DNA of 64,000 nt from Branchipolynoe longqiensis (lineage: Eukaryota > Annelida > Polychaeta > Phyllodocida > Polynoidae), in NCBI GenBank assembly GCA_030323885.1, contig CM059192.1, forward strand, positions 63,729,593-63,793,592, given 5' to 3'. Below are positions 35,401-41,400 of this stretch, piece by piece (positions within the stretch are counted from its first letter, which is position 1; each line of letters starts with the position of its first letter). The translations under genes were made by a program, and so were the position numbers. The notes below the pieces were generated by a model, which had not been told where the DNA came from, made no database searches, and saw only the letters and a list, made by a program, of their open reading frames with translations.

Positions 35401-38400
35401 TGGTTGATGGACATGTGGTTTGTGTTCACAACGCACAAAGGGGACAGGTACCGTTGTAGCTGACCAGGCAATCACTGTTGGAAGTTGCAAAATCTGCTAG
35501 TTTTGAGTTTCTGTCTTATTCTTAAAGCTGCATAGTCCGATGAAAACAGCAACTTTTCAAAACCAAAACAATTACATGTATTTAGATTTGATTCTACATA
35601 TCTAACTTATATTAGGTAGTGGCAGTCAACATTTAAAAATATATATCCACTATAATTTAAATATGAATTAAATAGAACTTTTTAATACAAACAAATATCT
35701 TCTTTACTTTTTGAGATATGACCCATTGAAGTTTGATGGCACTGTAGCAGCAAAAACTGATGTGAAATTAACCATTTTTATCCACTCATAACAAACATTA
35801 TTTAATAAGTTACATTGACCATATCTTAGGATCTGCTTTACCCAGAGAATGAGCTCACAAGTTTTCAAGCCAGAAATATGTATAATATGTTAAATTGTCA
35901 ACTCCTAAAAAATGGAAAAAAACTCCTTTATTACAATGACAAATTTGGCCAAAGTGCCATATTTTCCCTTTTTTTTCTTCAAGTATTTATTCATGGAATA
36001 ATATCTCTTGTCAGCGCCAGAGCACTGGTCTTCCGGCCGTACAACTCCTTAATACATAAATGATACTACCATCAGTTGTAATAGTGACTGCATGCAAATC
36101 CTGCTTGATAATCTGTAATTTGATTTCTAATGATCTGTATAGTCTGTCGTTGCACAAGCCCATAGTCTGAAATCTATAGAGTATTTCTAATTATTTTTAG
36201 GGTGATCACTCTATTTTCCTTGAAGATATGATACTCCAAACTTGAGAAAAAGGCCAAAATGACAGATGCGGACCAAAATCGACAACAACCTTAATATTAA
36301 TAGAAAAAGATATAAATTCCCCTAATTTAAGAACTACTGTATAGATCTGCTTCAAACTTCGAGTGAATAAAGAGAATGACCCACTTTCGCTCATGTGCTT
36401 TACAGCGCTGTTGACTAATACTCAGGAATCAGTGTCTGTCCATCTCTCAATTGGAGTTGGTCATTTTGAGCAAAAACTGTTCTTTTCAAAGAGGGCCACT
36501 GCCCGAAAAGAGTTATTTCACACCATTACAAAGGACATTAAATCACCTTTCAGATGATACCAGAGTTGTTGGGTGTAAATTCATTGCAATAAATGGTAAT
36601 TTGAGTTTTAAGTTTATTTTGCAAGCCAAAATAGGTTAATTTTCATATTTCCCATTTTTGCCACATCATTAGAAAGCTGATGGTGTAAGCTTTCGCCTGA
36701 CCTTAAAAACAGATTTGTAGCCTGCATAGGGCAAGAGCCGTTCACTGCTGAAGGTAGTGAGGACTTTATGCTGAACAGCCAGAAGTGCATGTGCTGCACA
36801 TAATTTGGTAAAACTGCGTTTTTCAAATGCAGATAAAAAATTTGTTAAGTAAAAATATGAACAAGAAAATCATACAGAAGTCAAGAGTCGGTCTTCCTCT
36901 TTCTCTCCATGTACTTTATAATATCATAGGTCGCCTGTGTGCGGAGTTAGAAACAATGAAAAAAACAGCAATTTACTCATTTTACCCAGTGATTGGCAAC
37001 ATGCCAGCAGGCTGCCACTCCTACTTATATACTGGTGTACTTATTAAACATTTGTCGCCACACAGAAGGGAATACTGAGGCAATTGAATAGAACCAGTTA
37101 CTGCAGAAGCCTATGGTGTCAGTTTTGGCATGCTTACCAACATTAATTTGGCATGGTTGCACTTTAAATATCTCCAAAGTTAGCCATTTAAAATAAACTT
37201 CAAATTAAAGGAAGGTAGACTATAATGATCAACCTAATATTATCTCAGAAAATGACAGAAATTCTAAACCATCGGACGATGCAATTTAAAAATAAATATT
37301 TTCCGTTGATTGTTGTGATTTGAAGACAGAACAATCACAGTACGTTGAGAATCACGGTACTGATGAATGTTCTATCGAAAGATTAACGAACTACCTATGT
37401 TATTCAGTAGTAAGCGTAGGTGCGTCACACTTATCTCCAATAACCGAATAACTCATTACTGAATCATTTCAGAAACGTTGTACTGGTTTGGCGACAACAA
37501 CTACACCGAATGGGAGTCGTTATTTAGTGCATACAAAGAACCTCCGTACAAACTGCCCAAACACACAGGTGTATACAGCTTTGGACTGGCAGGTAGCACC
37601 ACTTGGTTTCGGTAGTCGGTGTGCAGTGTGCATGTGTCATGCTTATCTCGTGCATGATGGGTAGTTTGCACCCTATCATTCATACTTTGGTACTTCGCAC
37701 TTGTAATTTGGTGGTACGATGGATAGTTTGCTTGTTACCCTACATATCTGGTACACCGCTACTTGTAATTTGATGGTATGATGGTGTTACTTTTAGTACC
37801 ACCATTTGTAATTTGGTGGAATGATATTGTCATACTTCAGTACAGTAGGCCTACCACTTATAATTTGGTAGTATGATGATGTCATACTTACTTTAGTACC
37901 ACTTGTAATTTGGTGGTATGATGATGGTCATATATCCTTTAGTGCATTACCACTTGTAATTTGGTGGTATGCTGGTGGATTACGGCAGCATAGTATATGG
38001 TTCCTCAAGGAAATCGTATATTGTGCAGGGATGAAAGATCTTCGCGATTCCGCGGATTTCCGGGATTTTTCAATCCCGCAGCACCATCAGCGTATACTAA
38101 TATGTGGTGCAGACTCTGCAGCACTATCAGCGTATAGTACTAATAAATGCTCCAAGCGCCACAGGAAATCCCAGGAATTTTCAGCGATTCCCTGACAATG
38201 TTAAACGTATGGGAGAATATCAGCATTTCCGCTTTCTTTCCCGGAGACCACTTTCATCCCTGATTGTACTGCTAGACACGGTCCACCACCAGGGGCTGCG
38301 CCTGGCCCTTGGGGCCTTCTGCACCTCACCTGGTTCAGAGCTTCTACGTCGAAGCCAACGAACCATCACTTAACAACAGGAGAATCAAACTGGCCATGCA

Positions 38401-41400
38401 ATATGTAGTCAAGATAAAAACTAATGCATTGAATCCTGCACACAATTGTCTATTCGAGCCACATGACAAATCCAGGTATGAAGCCAGGCCGAATTACATC
38501 CGGCCACTGAGGCTGCGAATGAAAACTCATTTGGAAGCCTTAGGCGTGGATTTGGACATGTTGGAGGATGCCAAAGTCCAAGAACATCCCCCGTGGTCTT
38601 TGAGGAAGCCGTCGGTTATCCTCCGACTCATGGAACTGAGGAAGTCTGGGACACATCCACTCGAATACCAAGGACTGCATGCAGAGATTCAAGGCCAGTT
38701 TGCAGACCATCTCTCCATATACACTGATGGTTCTAAAGACCAAAGCTGGGTAGCTGCTGTGGAGGTCTGTCGACAGAAAAAATTTGGCTTACGCTTGCCC
38801 GATCAGAGCTTAATTTTCACTGTGGAAGGCCAAGCACTACTTCTCGCATTGGAGTGTATTGAGGTACCCAACCACACTAACTATGTTATATACAGTGATT
38901 CGTTCTCCTGCCTCCTGGCTTTTGCTGGACTGAAAACAGATCACCTATTCTAGCAATGGTCATATATAAAATGAACCAAATGGTCACAGATGGGTGTGAC
39001 ATCCACCTGTGTTGGGTGCCTGGCCATGCCGGCATACAAGGAAATGAATGAGCTGATCGGGCTGAGAAGAAGGCCATGAACTGTCATCTTGAACCATGTC
39101 TGATTCCTCACTCTGATCTGAAACCACTAATAGCCACCCACATAAAATCCAAATGGCAACATGAGTGGGATGAAAACATTAATAAACTTAAAGAAATTGA
39201 ACCATCTGTGGGAAAACCACCACAGACTCATGTGGGAGGTCGGCAGGACCACCGTATTGACCACTCATGGCTTACACATGCTTTTCTGCTCAAGGGGGAA
39301 GCTCCCCCTGAATGCATTGGGTGTCAGTCCCCACTGACACTCAAACACATTTGACTAAGTTGTGTTGATTTGTTGCCCCTGCGCCAACAATTTTACACCG
39401 CAGTCAGTATGCATGACCTTTTTACTAAAGTAAAACAAGAAAACATTAGAGCCTTTTTGAGGGCAGATGGTCTGTTTCACCTCATATAGTTTACTAAATA
39501 AATTCTATCAATTATTAATAAAACTTTTTCTTTTTTTACAGGAATTTGTTTCCCTTAGTCACAAATGTATAATTGTGAGCTTTTTAATTTAATGAGTGTC
39601 TATTGGCACATAATTGATTGTCTGCTTTTACATGTAAAAGCGATGGCTTGAACAAAAAACAAAATTTCTCGCTGTGAATATGGCCTATGCTGCCGACACG
39701 GTGTAAAGCAACCACCAATCAATCAATCAATCAATGGTGCTGTCATACTTTAGAACATTACCACTTGTAATTTGGTGGTATGACGATATAGTCATACTTT
39801 AGTACATTACCACTTGTAATTTGGTGGTATGACGATATAGTCATACTTTAGTACATTACCACTTGTAATTTGGTGGTATGATGATATAGTCATACTTTAG
39901 TACATTACCACTTGTATTTGGTGTTGTCTTATGTACTTTAAGCACACTACCACTTGTATTTTGGTGGTGTGGGTATTTTGCACATTGTCATACATACCTT
40001 CGTACACTACCACTTGTATTTAATGGTATGATGGGGACATTGCATGTTATCATACTAATTTTAGTGCAATGCCACATGTATGTTGGTGGTATGATGGGTA
40101 TCTTTGGACTTCTGCTTTGTAATTGATATAATGGCGACCTTACTCATTATCACACATACTTTGATATCTTGCAACTTGTAAGTTGCTGGTATAACAGACA
40201 GTTTGTATGGTGCCAATTAAATTGTTGGCCACTATGACATAATTTAGCATCCAATCTGTGGTTTACTCTGCTATGATAAGCAGTTTGGATTTTGGTATGC
40301 ATGGTTTGATATGTTTCAATATATTTAAAATATGGGTGTCCTTTTTAAATATTTAAAACTATGTTTATTAAAATTCATAATGTAATATATTTATATATGT
40401 AGGTGCCGGTACGGGGGTCCCTTTCCATTTCCATGGCCCTGGTTTTGGAGAGGTCATTTACGGACGAAAGGTAAGCAACTACTATGTTCTACGGAACCAA
40501 CTGTTTGTGGTGATTAAGAAGAGGTAAGAAATATCAAGTTATTCTTGTTATGTAATGAAAGCTTCTAAGAATGGAATTGTTGTCATTGTGAATGATACTT
40601 GAGTAAAGAAAGCTGCGATAATGTACTTTTATCCTAGTGCAAATGATACTTGGGTATTAAAGAATCTACTCAAAATAGATTGATTCATTTATGCGATTGA
40701 TACTCGGGTGGAGGAAAAGCTGCAACAATTAATTTTAATCGTTAGTGCAATTGATACTTGGGTGTAAGAAAAAAGCCTCTATTATTTTAACCATTAATGT
40801 GGTTGATACTTGTGCGTAAGAAAAAAAGCCTCTAAAAATAGATTTAACCATTAATGTGGTTGATACTTGGGTATAAAGAAAGCTTCTCAAATAAATTTAT
40901 CATAGTGTGAATGATATTTGGGTGTAAAGAAAGCTATTGAAAATAGATTGAATTATTAGTGCGATTGATATTTGGGTGTAAAGAAAGCCATTGAAAATAG
41001 ATTTAATCGTTAGTGCGATTGATGTAAAGAAAGCCTCTAAAAATAATTTAATTGTTAGTGCGATTGATACTTTGGTTAAAAGAGAATCGCTAAAATATTT
41101 GGTGTAAAAAGAACCGCTAATATTGTTTTATCGTTTAGTGGGATCGCTTGTTTGGTGCTAGGAAAAAAAGGAAAGCTTGTTTTATTTAACGACGCCTCTA
41201 TAGCATATTTATTTTCATCATCGGCTATTGGACATCAAACATATGGGCATGGTCATTCTGACATATTTCTTTGGAGGAAACCTGCTGCCGCCACATAGGC
41301 TACTCTTTCCGATAAGCAGCAAGGGGTCTTTTGTATGCACTTTCCGACAGACAGGACAGCACATACCACAGCCTTTGATGAACCAGTTGTAGACCACTGG

